Part shown: piece after piece, positions 44,319-52,520 of the stretch | Position numbering within the stretch: position 1 is the stretch's first letter | How the letters are laid out: every line of letters starts with the position of its first letter | Notes under the pieces: generated by a model | The model's input: the letters and a program-made list of their open reading frames with translations, nothing else | Told to the model about the DNA's origin: nothing | Database searches by the model: none | Made by a program: the position numbers and the translations under genes | NCBI GenBank assembly: GCA_965603725.1 | Contig: CBFDEC010000013.1 | Location: 11,034-75,033 of the forward strand | Length of the DNA: 64,000 nt | Direction: 5' to 3' | Source of the DNA: JAGGSN01 sp965603725 | GTDB taxonomy: Bacteria > Zixibacteria > MSB-5A5 > UBA10806 > 4484-95

Positions 44319-44585
44319 GTCTTTTATTGTGCTGGCAGGAATCCCTTCCTGCCAGCATGATTGTCGGAAAAGGTCGTCCGACAACGCCGTGAATAGACAC
44401 TAGGACAGGCCGTCAAGGTCTTGTGGATTTTCAACCTGTCCGGACAGACTGAAAGTGTGTCCTACTTAATATTATCTAATTGCGCTGGCAGGAATCCCTT
44501 CCTGCCAGCATGAACATGGGGAAAACCTAACACATATTTGCCGGCCTTCTCATTTCAATCGCCCTGCCCGGCCAGGGAGGTGGAC
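44319..44585. repeat. Composite hairpin repeat, copy B, plus further unit
   Basis: GCTGGCAGGA-TCCTGCCAGC hairpin at 44331-44356, a GTCGGA...TCCGAC hairpin, then the AGGACAGGCCGTCAAGG unit (44402-44440) and a CCGGACAGACTGAAAG tail also found at 22808. A third hairpin of the first type is at 44484-44509. The right end carries the 46-base direct repeat described under findings. Confidence 0.75.
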
Positions 44586-45497
44586 CTACTTACTCTTTAA
44601 ATCATGTGAACAATAAATTTCCCCTCTTAAGGAAGCTTGATTTAAAGCGTGTTCTAATAATTCTTGAAAGGTATATAAGCCATTTATGACATTTACGATA
44701 TGGAGCCCGTCTAATAAAATTACTTTAATAGGTTTTCCTTTAGGCAATGATTTTATCAACTCTTTAGAATAAAATCCCATGGATATAAATATACCCCTTT
44801 GATCCAATTTACCCTCGACTTTAAGATAAAAATTTGAAACCTCACCTTGACCGATTTTTTTCTCTGTCCATTTTAATTCGATGAGATAATAATGTCCGTC
44901 ATATTTTATAGCTCCATCGATTTGCTCACCTTCTATTTTAAAAGGTTTATCAACAGGTATTCCACTTATAACCATAAGATCATAGAAAATCTTTTCTAAT
45001 TCATATCCTCTTTTTTGAGCTGGTTGTTTTATGGCTTCATGAAATTTCTCTCTTAACTTCATCAATTGAGAATAATGATCTTCTTTTCTACTTTCTTTAG
45101 CTCTTTGTCTAATTTTTCTTATGTACTCTTTATCTTCATGCTGTTTTCTAATTATTTCCTTTAATCTCAATGCAGCAGTTTCTGCTCTTTCAACTCTATG
45201 GTTTTCATTCTGAGGTGTAAAGTTTTCATGCTTAACTAATATTCTCACAAAGTTTCTTGATATTTCTAATCTTCTATTATAATCTTCACATCGTAATTTC
45301 TCATATAATTTGTCCATTAACTCTCTCTTGGAGTATTTGCCGCCTTCAGGTCGTCGTTCTGCGAATAATTTGTTGCATAATTGTGGGTTTACGCCTGACC
45401 TTAGCCATGCCTTTTTCAGGTCCGGCAAATACCAATAAATATTTGTCAAACCTATCTTTATTTGTATTTCAATTTCTTCTGTAAATACATCAATCAT
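44586..45497 (-). CDS. PD-(D/E)XK-like restriction endonuclease family protein
   Basis: About 303 residues from the ATG at 45497. The N-terminal 110 residues look helical and DNA-binding-like; residues 150-300 hold a nuclease-like core: RGYELEKIFYDL, then EQIDGAIKYDGHYYLIELKW, with the D...E-x-K of a PD-(D/E)XK site. It resembles Mrr-like or stand-alone type II nucleases. It is AT-rich, has its own promoter and lies among repeats, so horizontal gain is likely. No methylase beside it. Upstream in-frame starts run through the promoter. Confidence 0.72.
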   Translation of the reverse strand: MIDVFTEEIEIQIKIGLTNIYWYLPDLKKAWLRSGVNPQLCNKLFAERRPEGGKYSKRELMDKLYEKLRCEDYNRRLEISRNFVRILVKHENFTPQNENHRVERAETAALRLKEIIRKQHEDKEYIRKIRQRAKESRKEDHYSQLMKLREKFHEAIKQPAQKRGYELEKIFYDLMVISGIPVDKPFKIEGEQIDGAIKYDGHYYLIELKWTEKKIGQGEVSNFYLKVEGKLDQRGIFISMGFYSKELIKSLPKGKPIKVILLDGLHIVNVINGLYTFQELLEHALNQASLRGEIYCSHDLKSK

Positions 45498-45506
45498 GAT
45501 AAACAA

Positions 45507-45536
45507 ATCATACATAAAGTTATACAGATTTGTCAA
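45507..45536 (-). promoter_or_regulatory. Promoter of the nuclease-like gene, near-leaderless
   Basis: Minus strand TTGACA (45536-45531) and TATGAT (45512-45507) with an 18-base spacer. The expected start of transcription is about three bases before the ATG at 45497, and no Shine-Dalgarno is present. Confidence 0.6.
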
Positions 45537-45639
45537 TGTTAAAACAGAGTTGCAGGTCGGATCCTGACCAGAGGATAAACCCGACATATAATTGTCGATC
45601 TCCTCATTTCATTCAGCCTGCCCGGCCAGCGAGGTGGAG

Positions 45640-46314
45640 CTACTTACTACTTCCATTTACAGAATATTTTGTGTCTTTTGCAGCTTCTTTCCATCGATAA
45701 AAAGCAAAATATTTATAAAGCCTTTTCAGAACTTTGTAAAATCTTTTCCAAATTTTGTTTTTTTTTAAATTATCTGTATAATGAGATACATAATAGCAAT
45801 AAAAAATTAGGGCAAATCCTATAACAATTGAAACTATATATGTATATGGATTATCAAAAATGTCGTTTTTAAAGTAAATATGGCTTACTGTACAAACTAA
45901 TAATAGGATATTTGAAATCATAAAAGATACGCCTATTCTAACAAAAAAATAGCTCAAATCGTCTGCATATATTGCACGGTTATGAAATTTACCAGCCTCT
46001 GCATTGGTGACATATAATTTATCGTTCATAAGTTCTGGCAATTTTGAATAGTTATGAATCGAATCAGTAAGTAAAAATATAGCCATAATAGAAGAAATAA
46101 TTGCTCCTAAAAAAGAAATAACGATTAGGCTAACAAGCAAATTCGAATACATCATTAAATCTAAATGGCAAAATAACAAACTGTTCTCACTAGTTATTAG
46201 TTTGCCCAGTATGGCGTAAAGACCTATCACGCCGCCAGCCAAAAATGTAATTAGTTGACGCGTACTACCCAATGAGCTTATTCTTATTTGTATATCATCA
46301 TTTAAATTGCTCAT
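45640..46314 (-). CDS. Four-helix membrane protein, unknown
   Basis: About 224 residues from the ATG at 46314, which has GGAGG six bases upstream. Four transmembrane helices (about residues 18-40, 55-85, 125-150, 160-182) and a lysine-rich C-terminus. No enzymatic motif. The layout is like several membrane effectors of anti-phage loci, such as Pycsar-type four-helix effectors, but I see no cyclase or sensor gene and cannot support more. AT-rich like its neighbour. Confidence 0.6.
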   Translation of the reverse strand: MSNLNDDIQIRISSLGSTRQLITFLAGGVIGLYAILGKLITSENSLLFCHLDLMMYSNLLVSLIVISFLGAIISSIMAIFLLTDSIHNYSKLPELMNDKLYVTNAEAGKFHNRAIYADDLSYFFVRIGVSFMISNILLLVCTVSHIYFKNDIFDNPYTYIVSIVIGFALIFYCYYVSHYTDNLKKNKIWKRFYKVLKRLYKYFAFYRWKEAAKDTKYSVNGSSK

Positions 46315-46389
46315 TTCTACCTCCATGAATTTTTAATATTTTGCATCCCTCAGATGGTTGGTCAGGATCCCTGTGCTCCTGACTTTATT

Positions 46390-47595
46390 CTATCCCCCCT
46401 CCCCCCGTCTCAGCACAAACACAGGCGCTTCTGCAGGGCAACCCAGCCTGAACGGGAACCAGTGGCCTATCCCCGAGGATGTGTAAAGCTGACTGCCGTT
46501 GTCTTTCGTATAATGCCCCCAGAGATATTTATACGGCAATACCCAATCGAAAAATGACCTGCCGCCTACTCCAATCTGGCCGCCGTGGGTGTGACCCGCC
46601 AATGTCAGATCCACTCCATGCTCGGCGGCAAAATCGAAACCGGCAGGACGGTGGCTCAGCAATATCTTGAATGCTGTGTCGGCGGGAGCCGGCTTGATAC
46701 TTTCACTGACTGCATTACGTACAAACTCGATATGATCTCCATGCATCCATTTCGGGTCATCCGCCCCGGCGATATATACAGGCGAACCGTCAATATCGAC
46801 CGTGATTCCAGAGTTAACCAGAAGTGAAATCGGGTTTTTGTCAAATTCCTCTCGGACCTTTTTTATGCCGCGGTAATATTCATGATTGCCAAGGCAGGCG
46901 TAACAGCCAAACCGCGGCTTTATCTGCGATATAAGCTTCAAAGCATCCGGCAATACACGCAAATCATCGGCGATATCGCCTGTAATCAGCACGATATCCG
47001 GCTTGTGCTGTTCGGTATCAACAAGCGCGCGCTCCAGATCGGATAAGACAACATAAAAACCGAGATGCGAATCGGAAAGCTGAAGGATTTTCAAGCCCTC
47101 AAGGGAGTTCGGCAATTCCGGATAGGTCAAGGGTATAACGGGCACTTTAATATCGCTATATGAACGAACTACACCTCCCACGCCTGTCGATACAGCGACT
47201 ATGGGGAAGACAGACGCGGCCGTTTTTAAAATCAGCCGCCGTTTCTGGTCAACGGGTGAGGGTTTCATCATACTTTTTCGGAGTTTAGCTACTATACTGA
47301 CAGTAATATGAATGATACCCGATACGGGCAGTGATAAAAGCATAGCTATCTCGACAACCAGAGTGATAGCCGCCGAAGTTGCCCCGATGCCGGTTAATAC
47401 TCTGCTGTCGGATTTAACTCCTAATGCCCAGAGGATAATACCGGTGGCGCCAAATACCGGAATCAGGTATGCTGTCAGGCGCACCCATCGATACGACCAC
47501 CAGAGACGGTTTAACAGCCGCAGAAACAGGATTGAGGCAAGGCTCAACAAAGCTATAAAAGCGCAGCCAAATATGACCGGGTATAGTTCAGACAT
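46390..47595 (-). CDS. Membrane-bound metallophosphoesterase, YkuE/YaeI-like
   Basis: A 401-residue protein with three or four N-terminal helices (about 1-120), then a calcineurin-like core with LQLSDSHLGFY, VLITGDIADD, CLGNHEYYRG and LAGHTHGGQIG, the full set of metal ligands. RRLILKTAASVFPIVAVS precedes the core. YkuE-like enzymes act on the cell envelope or UDP-lipids. The substrate is unknown. Confidence 0.87.
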   Translation of the reverse strand: MSELYPVIFGCAFIALLSLASILFLRLLNRLWWSYRWVRLTAYLIPVFGATGIILWALGVKSDSRVLTGIGATSAAITLVVEIAMLLSLPVSGIIHITVSIVAKLRKSMMKPSPVDQKRRLILKTAASVFPIVAVSTGVGGVVRSYSDIKVPVIPLTYPELPNSLEGLKILQLSDSHLGFYVVLSDLERALVDTEQHKPDIVLITGDIADDLRVLPDALKLISQIKPRFGCYACLGNHEYYRGIKKVREEFDKNPISLLVNSGITVDIDGSPVYIAGADDPKWMHGDHIEFVRNAVSESIKPAPADTAFKILLSHRPAGFDFAAEHGVDLTLAGHTHGGQIGVGGRSFFDWVLPYKYLWGHYTKDNGSQLYTSSGIGHWFPFRLGCPAEAPVFVLRRGEGG

Positions 47596-47637
47596 ATTAT
47601 TTCTTAGACAGCCTGGTTAAACTGCAGTTCCATTTTA

Positions 47638-47931
47638 TTATGCCAGCCGCCGCTTGCTGATACATTCTTTATCAACGTCACGGGCATAGCTTAAGATTTT
47701 TTCAGGCGACGCATCAGGTTCGGCAAAATCGGGCGTTTCGATGATATCTGTTGCCATCTCGTTCCACCATGATGCCTTCAATGCTATTTCGATTACTTCA
47801 TTATCAAATCCAGCGGCAGAGAAATCCTCTGAAATGGGTTCATCAAATTTGATGAGATTTTGGTCGTCATCAATCAATGAAACCTTCTTTTTAAGCCAGC
47901 TAATTGACTCCCTTATTCGTTGACTGTCCAT
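47638..47931 (-). CDS. Small acidic protein, unknown
   Basis: A 97-residue, acidic protein (MDSQRIRESISWLKKKV, then SLIDDDQNLIKFDEPISEDF). No motif or transmembrane segment I recognise. Coding is supported by a full-length frame with regular codon choice between two genes. Function unknown. Confidence 0.5.
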   Translation of the reverse strand: MDSQRIRESISWLKKKVSLIDDDQNLIKFDEPISEDFSAAGFDNEVIEIALKASWWNEMATDIIETPDFAEPDASPEKILSYARDVDKECISKRRLA

Positions 47932-48273
47932 TTATTCTCCATTGATATTTTAGAAATAATTACTTTTTATTAATCGAAACCGGCTTCATTTCAGTTTTAC
48001 CGGCATTCATCATGTCTAAATAATACAATAATGTAACGAAATGAAACATCTAAGGGCAACCGGTAATTGTTTAAATTTATCATAAGATCAAATAAATCAA
48101 TTCGTTAAAATATGGCGGCTATTTTAATAAAAATAATTTCAGAGCTGATTATATAATTGCTCAAAAAATGATTTTGTGGTGTTATTTTTTTTTAAAGCCA
48201 TCCGAAGATTATACAAGCTCGATTTGAAAATTAAATAATCTATATCTGCACCAGATAAAATATGGAGGATTTA
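47932..48273. other. AT-rich intergenic stretch, no gene seen
   Basis: No coding frame or strong hairpin. The right end contains the ribosome site (TATGGAGGA) of the small zinc protein that follows. Confidence 0.5.
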
Positions 48274-48435
48274 ATGTTTTGCTCACATTGCGATGAACTT
48301 ATCAAAGGCAGCGCTTATGTCTGCGAGGACGAAGAATATTGTTCTAAGGCATGTTTATTGGCCGCCAGGGATGAGATTGAGGGCGATCTCGCAAAATATG
48401 AGGAGGACCGGGAAGAAGAATTCGAAGAATATTGA
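48274..48435 (+). CDS. Small zinc-finger-like acidic protein
   Basis: A 53-residue frame: ATG with GGAGGA seven bases upstream, then CSHCDELIKG, EEYCSKACLLA and a glutamate/aspartate-rich tail, ending in TGA at 48435. Four cysteines in C-x2-C and C-x3-C spacing would bind one zinc. A hairpin terminator follows 34 bases later, so this is a complete small gene. Function unknown. Confidence 0.75.
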   Translation: MFCSHCDELIKGSAYVCEDEEYCSKACLLAARDEIEGDLAKYEEDREEEFEEY

Positions 48436-48468
48436 AAGGGAAAATTCATTTTAGACTTTTTTAAATAG

Positions 48469-48497
48469 GCCGCCTGCGATAAAGGCGGCTTTTTTTT
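48469..48497 (+). terminator. Rho-independent terminator of the small zinc-protein gene
   Basis: GCCGCCT (48469-48475) and AGGCGGC (48483-48489) form a seven-pair stem with a seven-base loop, followed by eight T. Confidence 0.9.
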
Positions 48498-48655
48498 CAG
48501 TGTAATTATGAAAAACTTAAAATATTCTTGATTATAAAAAGAAATCTATGCGGCAGACCTTAAAAGCAGGTCGATAATGCATTTCAGTTTACCAGCTGCG
48601 GGAATCGTTGTTCCCGCAGCGCCAAATAGAAAAACGGGATTTTAAGACAGTTTCC

Positions 48656-49039
48656 TTAAGCTCTCCCCTCGATTTTACCGCAGTTATTAGGCAGTCGGTC
48701 ATTTTTACGTTTTATAGAGGCTTTAGTAGCCCGTTCAGCAGGCCCGCGACCGACGCCGGTAACCTCAATAATCTTATCGACAGCGCGATCAAGCCAGTTT
48801 GACCAGTGAGCATTGGGGAATTTTAATATAAAATAATCAGTTACATCATCGGCAATAGTGAGTACATGTTCGGCGGTTTGCCGGGCATGAGCGGTTTTTA
48901 AAAGAGGAATTATATACTTTCTGGTGATTATGCCAACAGCGATTAGCAGAATAGCGCCAAGCGCCTCAAAAGCCCGGGCGCTGAAAAAGCCGCTTATCTC
49001 ATCAATGAGCCCGGCTTTGATTATAAAAAGTTCATTCAT
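48656..49039 (-). CDS. Phage holin-like protein (LLH type), last gene of the capsid cluster
   Basis: A 127-residue protein with one N-terminal helix (AFEALGAILLIAVGIITRKY) and a long amphipathic helical domain, the layout of LLH-family phage holins. Start has GGAGATA. It is the last gene of the minus-strand capsid operon. No endolysin is next to it, so lysis by it alone is unproven. Moderate support from layout only. Confidence 0.6.
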   Translation of the reverse strand: MNELFIIKAGLIDEISGFFSARAFEALGAILLIAVGIITRKYIIPLLKTAHARQTAEHVLTIADDVTDYFILKFPNAHWSNWLDRAVDKIIEVTGVGRGPAERATKASIKRKNDRLPNNCGKIEGRA

Positions 49040-49063
49040 TTTATCTCCTTCGGTTTTTAACGT

Positions 49064-50668
49064 TTATTGAAGCTGCCAGCTCGTCGAATCTGGAACCACC
49101 GTTTGAGTGCGATAAATCACACCGGAACTGTATTTAATGGTAAACAAATACTGGGCCGTGCCGGACAAACCTGAACTTTGTATCAGGTCAATGTACCAGT
49201 ACCCTGACGAATCGGTCGTATCGGAGGCGCTAAACGGAGTAATGACAATACCGTCGTATTTTACAGGATGATAGCTTCGTGGTATCTCGGCGGTAATTTC
49301 AATACCCGACAGGCTGTCTCCACTGATATTATAAACCCAACCGTAAACCCGACATAAATCCGGGTCTTCCGGCGAGCCGGGATCAAATTCAGTCATCCAT
49401 AACGTATCGGTTCCACCCCCGGAAGCGACAACAACAGTATCCTGCGTTAGAGTATAGTTATTGGCTGTAATCGCTACATAGAAACTATCAGCATCCAATT
49501 CCAGTATGCGTTTACCATTGACATCAGTGGTCAGACCATCGACTTTGACCGTTGACTGGTCAAGTGTCCTCACCGTTATTACCGCTCCCTGTATCTGTGT
49601 TGAATCAACAGTATTCAACACTATAAGCGTTTCCGGTTCGGTTCCGCCGCCCGTTGTTGAGATAGCGGCAATATCATCCTTAACATTATTATTGTCGCCG
49701 GCGGCGCCGGAGTAATCACCAAACTTCATTTGCAGGGTAGCCTGTTGATGAGATAAACCAGGATAACCAACGCTTTTATATATTGAATCAAGTTTAGCGT
49801 CTTGAGCGGCTGTTAAAGAACCCGATCCCTGATAAGCCGATGTGTCCTTCAGCATAGCGCCCATGCCCGCGGAAACGCTTGAGGTGTCATACTCCCACAT
49901 TTCATCCCATGCGCTCGACTTCACAGCCTCTGACGTGATTGCATTAGTGGCATAAGAACTGTCTCCTATAGCTCCTGTTCTTAATCCGGCAAGCCAGTCG
50001 ACCCATCTGATAGTCGTATTGGTAAAATTCTGATTCGACGTTGGATTGGTTATATCAGCCCAGTTTATTCCGATATTACTTTCTTCAGTTAGTGTTGATA
50101 CATTAACCTGATTAGTATCGCCATCTGATTTGAAGGCATTAAAGTTTGTTACATAAAGTGCGGCGCTGTCAGAGGAGCTATAAAGCAATTTTTCAAGATT
50201 GTCGGCAGCGTCCTTACTGTCTGAAATTTGAGCCGCATCAACTTCGAGATATCCCACAAACACCGAATATTTATCAGTCCAGACTGTCGAATCCTGACCG
50301 TTCTTTTTGAAATTGGCATATAGCTGGTATATACCGCTTGAGGTCGCTCCATCTAAACTGTCAAATGGGATATGTATATGTATGGCATCATGTCCGGCCT
50401 GCGTATCAACCGAATCGACAAATCCTGAGCCATAGCCATAAATATTATCAGCAACCTCTGTTGCGTTTTGATATACCCGTAATCGGATAGAATCCGGCTT
50501 AGACCAGGTGCCGCTTAAGTTCATCGAATTGCCGGTTACGAACAGCGTTTCGGCATGAGTTGTGAATACAAAGTCATAGCCCCATACATTCGTTGTCCAT
50601 AGCAAAAATAAAAATATTATCAGCTTATACCGACAGGTGCGTAAGCACAAGTCGTACGACCTTTTCAT
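49064..50668 (-). CDS. Secreted beta-rich, receptor-binding-like protein with CarboxypepD_reg-like domains
   Basis: A 534-residue protein with a signal-like N-terminus (YKLIIFLFLLWTTNVWG, about residue 15). After it come two Ig/beta-sandwich parts: residues 30-160, then VDAAQISDSKDAADNLEKLL, a spacer motif I know from phage tail-associated proteins. The C-terminal 190 residues hold two carboxypeptidase-regulatory-like folds (DGLTTDVNGKRILEL near 390; CRVYGWVYNISGDSLSGIEI near 450). Start has AGGAGG. The combination of a Sec signal and a phage spacer is odd. Confidence 0.65.
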   Translation of the reverse strand: MKRSYDLCLRTCRYKLIIFLFLLWTTNVWGYDFVFTTHAETLFVTGNSMNLSGTWSKPDSIRLRVYQNATEVADNIYGYGSGFVDSVDTQAGHDAIHIHIPFDSLDGATSSGIYQLYANFKKNGQDSTVWTDKYSVFVGYLEVDAAQISDSKDAADNLEKLLYSSSDSAALYVTNFNAFKSDGDTNQVNVSTLTEESNIGINWADITNPTSNQNFTNTTIRWVDWLAGLRTGAIGDSSYATNAITSEAVKSSAWDEMWEYDTSSVSAGMGAMLKDTSAYQGSGSLTAAQDAKLDSIYKSVGYPGLSHQQATLQMKFGDYSGAAGDNNNVKDDIAAISTTGGGTEPETLIVLNTVDSTQIQGAVITVRTLDQSTVKVDGLTTDVNGKRILELDADSFYVAITANNYTLTQDTVVVASGGGTDTLWMTEFDPGSPEDPDLCRVYGWVYNISGDSLSGIEITAEIPRSYHPVKYDGIVITPFSASDTTDSSGYWYIDLIQSSGLSGTAQYLFTIKYSSGVIYRTQTVVPDSTSWQLQ

Positions 50669-50669
50669 A

Positions 50670-51344
50670 TTAATTACCTCCTAATATAGCCATCAATCTC
50701 CGCCTGCGACCTGTTGTTGACGTGTAGTAAACAGTAACTTTAACATGGTCTATATAAAGGGCATCCTGAACTGTATCAAAATCCCATATCAGAACGCCGA
50801 AATCGCCATTGTTAACGTCGGATGGCGACCAGTTGCCGCCCCATTTATCACTTGAACCACCCAGATCAATATATGCCTCATTTTCCACTAAAACCGGCAA
50901 TAAATCGGCCCTTTCGTTACCCTCAACGGTATATGAACTTTTTGATAAAGCTATGTTTATTTTATTCCTGGTGCCGCTATATAAAGCATAGCCCTCGACC
51001 TGAACCAGGAAACCATCAATCGTGGTATTGGCCGGAATCGAAAAATTGAAATTGTAAGCTCTTAGTTTTTTCTGTCCAGTATTTCCATAATATGCTCTTG
51101 AATTATCCGATGAATATACATTTGCAGGATCAGACCATTCATCAAGAAAACCAGATTCACTCGAAGCGCTTGATGGGCTGTTTGGGCCCACCGATTCAGC
51201 CGAACAGGTCCTGGCGACAAAAACAGAAACGGTCGCCAAGACCAGTATGGCAAAACATAGTATGAAAACCGAACGCCAGACGGTCGTCCGCCTTGGCGGA
51301 TGAGATGCATTTCCTTTACTGAAATCAGGCTTTTTGCGGAGCAT
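50670..51344 (-). CDS. Capsid-operon protein with N-terminal membrane segment, unknown
   Basis: A 224-residue protein. The first 20 residues are basic, then VFILCFAILVLATVSVFVA forms one helix, followed by TCSAES, a possible cleavage site. The mature part is beta-rich (ADLLPVLVENEAYIDLGGSS; VQDALYIDHVKVTVYY). The end is arginine-rich (GRRRRLMAILGG). It overlaps the next operon gene by 20 bases. Function unknown; probably surface-exposed on a particle or cell. Confidence 0.55.
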   Translation of the reverse strand: MLRKKPDFSKGNASHPPRRTTVWRSVFILCFAILVLATVSVFVARTCSAESVGPNSPSSASSESGFLDEWSDPANVYSSDNSRAYYGNTGQKKLRAYNFNFSIPANTTIDGFLVQVEGYALYSGTRNKINIALSKSSYTVEGNERADLLPVLVENEAYIDLGGSSDKWGGNWSPSDVNNGDFGVLIWDFDTVQDALYIDHVKVTVYYTSTTGRRRRLMAILGGN

Positions 51345-52137
51345 TCAGACCTCCCAGAGAACCGGCAAACTTTCCCAGAAGCAGATAGGCATCGCGTTTG
51401 TACTGATCGGCCAGGGCAGACCATGATGAACTGATGCAGCTTCTGGTTCCCGACGATATGGCCTGGAGAGCTTTTATCCGGCAGATAATAGAAACTGACA
51501 GATAGGTTTCAGCTACTACAAGCGAGCTGTCGGTTGATGAGGAATAAATCGAATCGATAAAATTCAATACTTGCTCGTTAGCTTCGCTGATTGCATTTTT
51601 AATGATCTCTTCATCGATAACAGCATACTCTGAAATGTAATCAACATAAACCCACTGACCCGCTTCAATATCGCCGGAGCTTATCCGGCTGATTTCACCT
51701 TTGCTGTAATCGATACTGTAATCCGTGCCACGGGTGTACACTCGATAAGGCATATACCATACCGAAACTGTAACAGCCTGGGGAATATTACCAGAGCTGA
51801 TGCGGGTCAATATGCCGTTATCGTAGTCGACAGTATAATCTAAATTCTCCTTATAGATACTGCCGAGTGAGCTGTCGGAGGCAATCACCACCGAATCTCT
51901 TATCAGTTCGGATTTGTCAAGGCTTACCTGATTGCCGGCGGGGAACATTACCGTCTGGTAATCGGGTTTAATCTGCTCTTTGGCTTTGACTTTTTCAGAA
52001 CCGGAATTAACCGGAGGATATTTTAAGGGCACTTTTAATCCAGCAGTCAGCTTAACCGGTTCTGAATCGACCTGGCTGACGGCAATCTGATTTTCTACAA
52101 TATGCTTTTGTACAGTTTCTACTGTTGTAAAACTCAT
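51325..52137 (-). CDS. Capsid-operon protein with duplicated beta motif, connector candidate
   Basis: A 270-residue protein. Residues 95-165 contain two copies of a motif: DYTVDYDNGILTRISSGNI and DYSIDYSKGEISRISSGDI, each followed by an aromatic strand. The last 100 residues are helical (ISEANEQVLNFIDSIYSSST; ETYLSVSIICRIKAL), like head-completion proteins that sit under the portal. This is inference from layout. Its start and the next gene overlap by four bases. Confidence 0.55.
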   Translation of the reverse strand: MSFTTVETVQKHIVENQIAVSQVDSEPVKLTAGLKVPLKYPPVNSGSEKVKAKEQIKPDYQTVMFPAGNQVSLDKSELIRDSVVIASDSSLGSIYKENLDYTVDYDNGILTRISSGNIPQAVTVSVWYMPYRVYTRGTDYSIDYSKGEISRISSGDIEAGQWVYVDYISEYAVIDEEIIKNAISEANEQVLNFIDSIYSSSTDSSLVVAETYLSVSIICRIKALQAISSGTRSCISSSWSALADQYKRDAYLLLGKFAGSLGGLNAPQKA

Positions 52138-52520
52138 GGCAAATCTATCTCCATTATTAACAGGTCAACCAGACCGTGACCTGAGTTGCTCGAAGCGTTA
52201 TTCGGTTCATAAGCTAATTTAAAGCTGGTTTCTGACGGTCTCCCCACTATAAAGCAATGTATCTGGTTTCTGGGAATAATGATAATGACCGGATTAGCAA
52301 TTTGCAACGGCAGTGAGTTGCCGCCTGCATCTGTCAGGTCGCTGAAGTTTATAACCTGGTCATTTCCTTCCAATCTGCTGTATGAAAAAACTACTCTTGC
52401 GGCAGAGTCATCCTCAACCATCAAAAGCGCTGCATCGCAGGCGTCAGCATTTCCCCAGACAACAATGTTTGGAACTAACCATTTACGGTTACTTTTGAGG
52501 TAATCCAAAGTCAGGTTCAT
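52134..52520 (-). CDS. Capsid-operon small beta-rich protein
   Basis: A 128-residue protein with no recognised motif, starting MNLTLDYLKSNRKW. Strand-rich core (AARVVFSYSRLEGNDQVINF; PVIIIIPRNQIHCFIVG). Overlaps both neighbours by four bases, so it is translated in the operon. A head-tail joining or minor capsid role is possible but only from position. Confidence 0.5.
   Translation of the reverse strand: MNLTLDYLKSNRKWLVPNIVVWGNADACDAALLMVEDDSAARVVFSYSRLEGNDQVINFSDLTDAGGNSLPLQIANPVIIIIPRNQIHCFIVGRPSETSFKLAYEPNNASSNSGHGLVDLLIMEIDLP

Noticed and set aside
43088..45648. Integron-like cassette array (repeat after each gene)
   Set aside because: The repeats lack the GTTRRRY/RYYYAAC core sites of attC and no integron integrase is present.
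47638..47931. Antitoxin of a toxin-antitoxin pair
   Set aside because: No toxin-like partner adjoining and no recognisable antitoxin motif.
48656..49039. Complete phage lysis cassette
   Set aside because: Only a holin-like protein is visible; no endolysin or spanin motif in the cluster.
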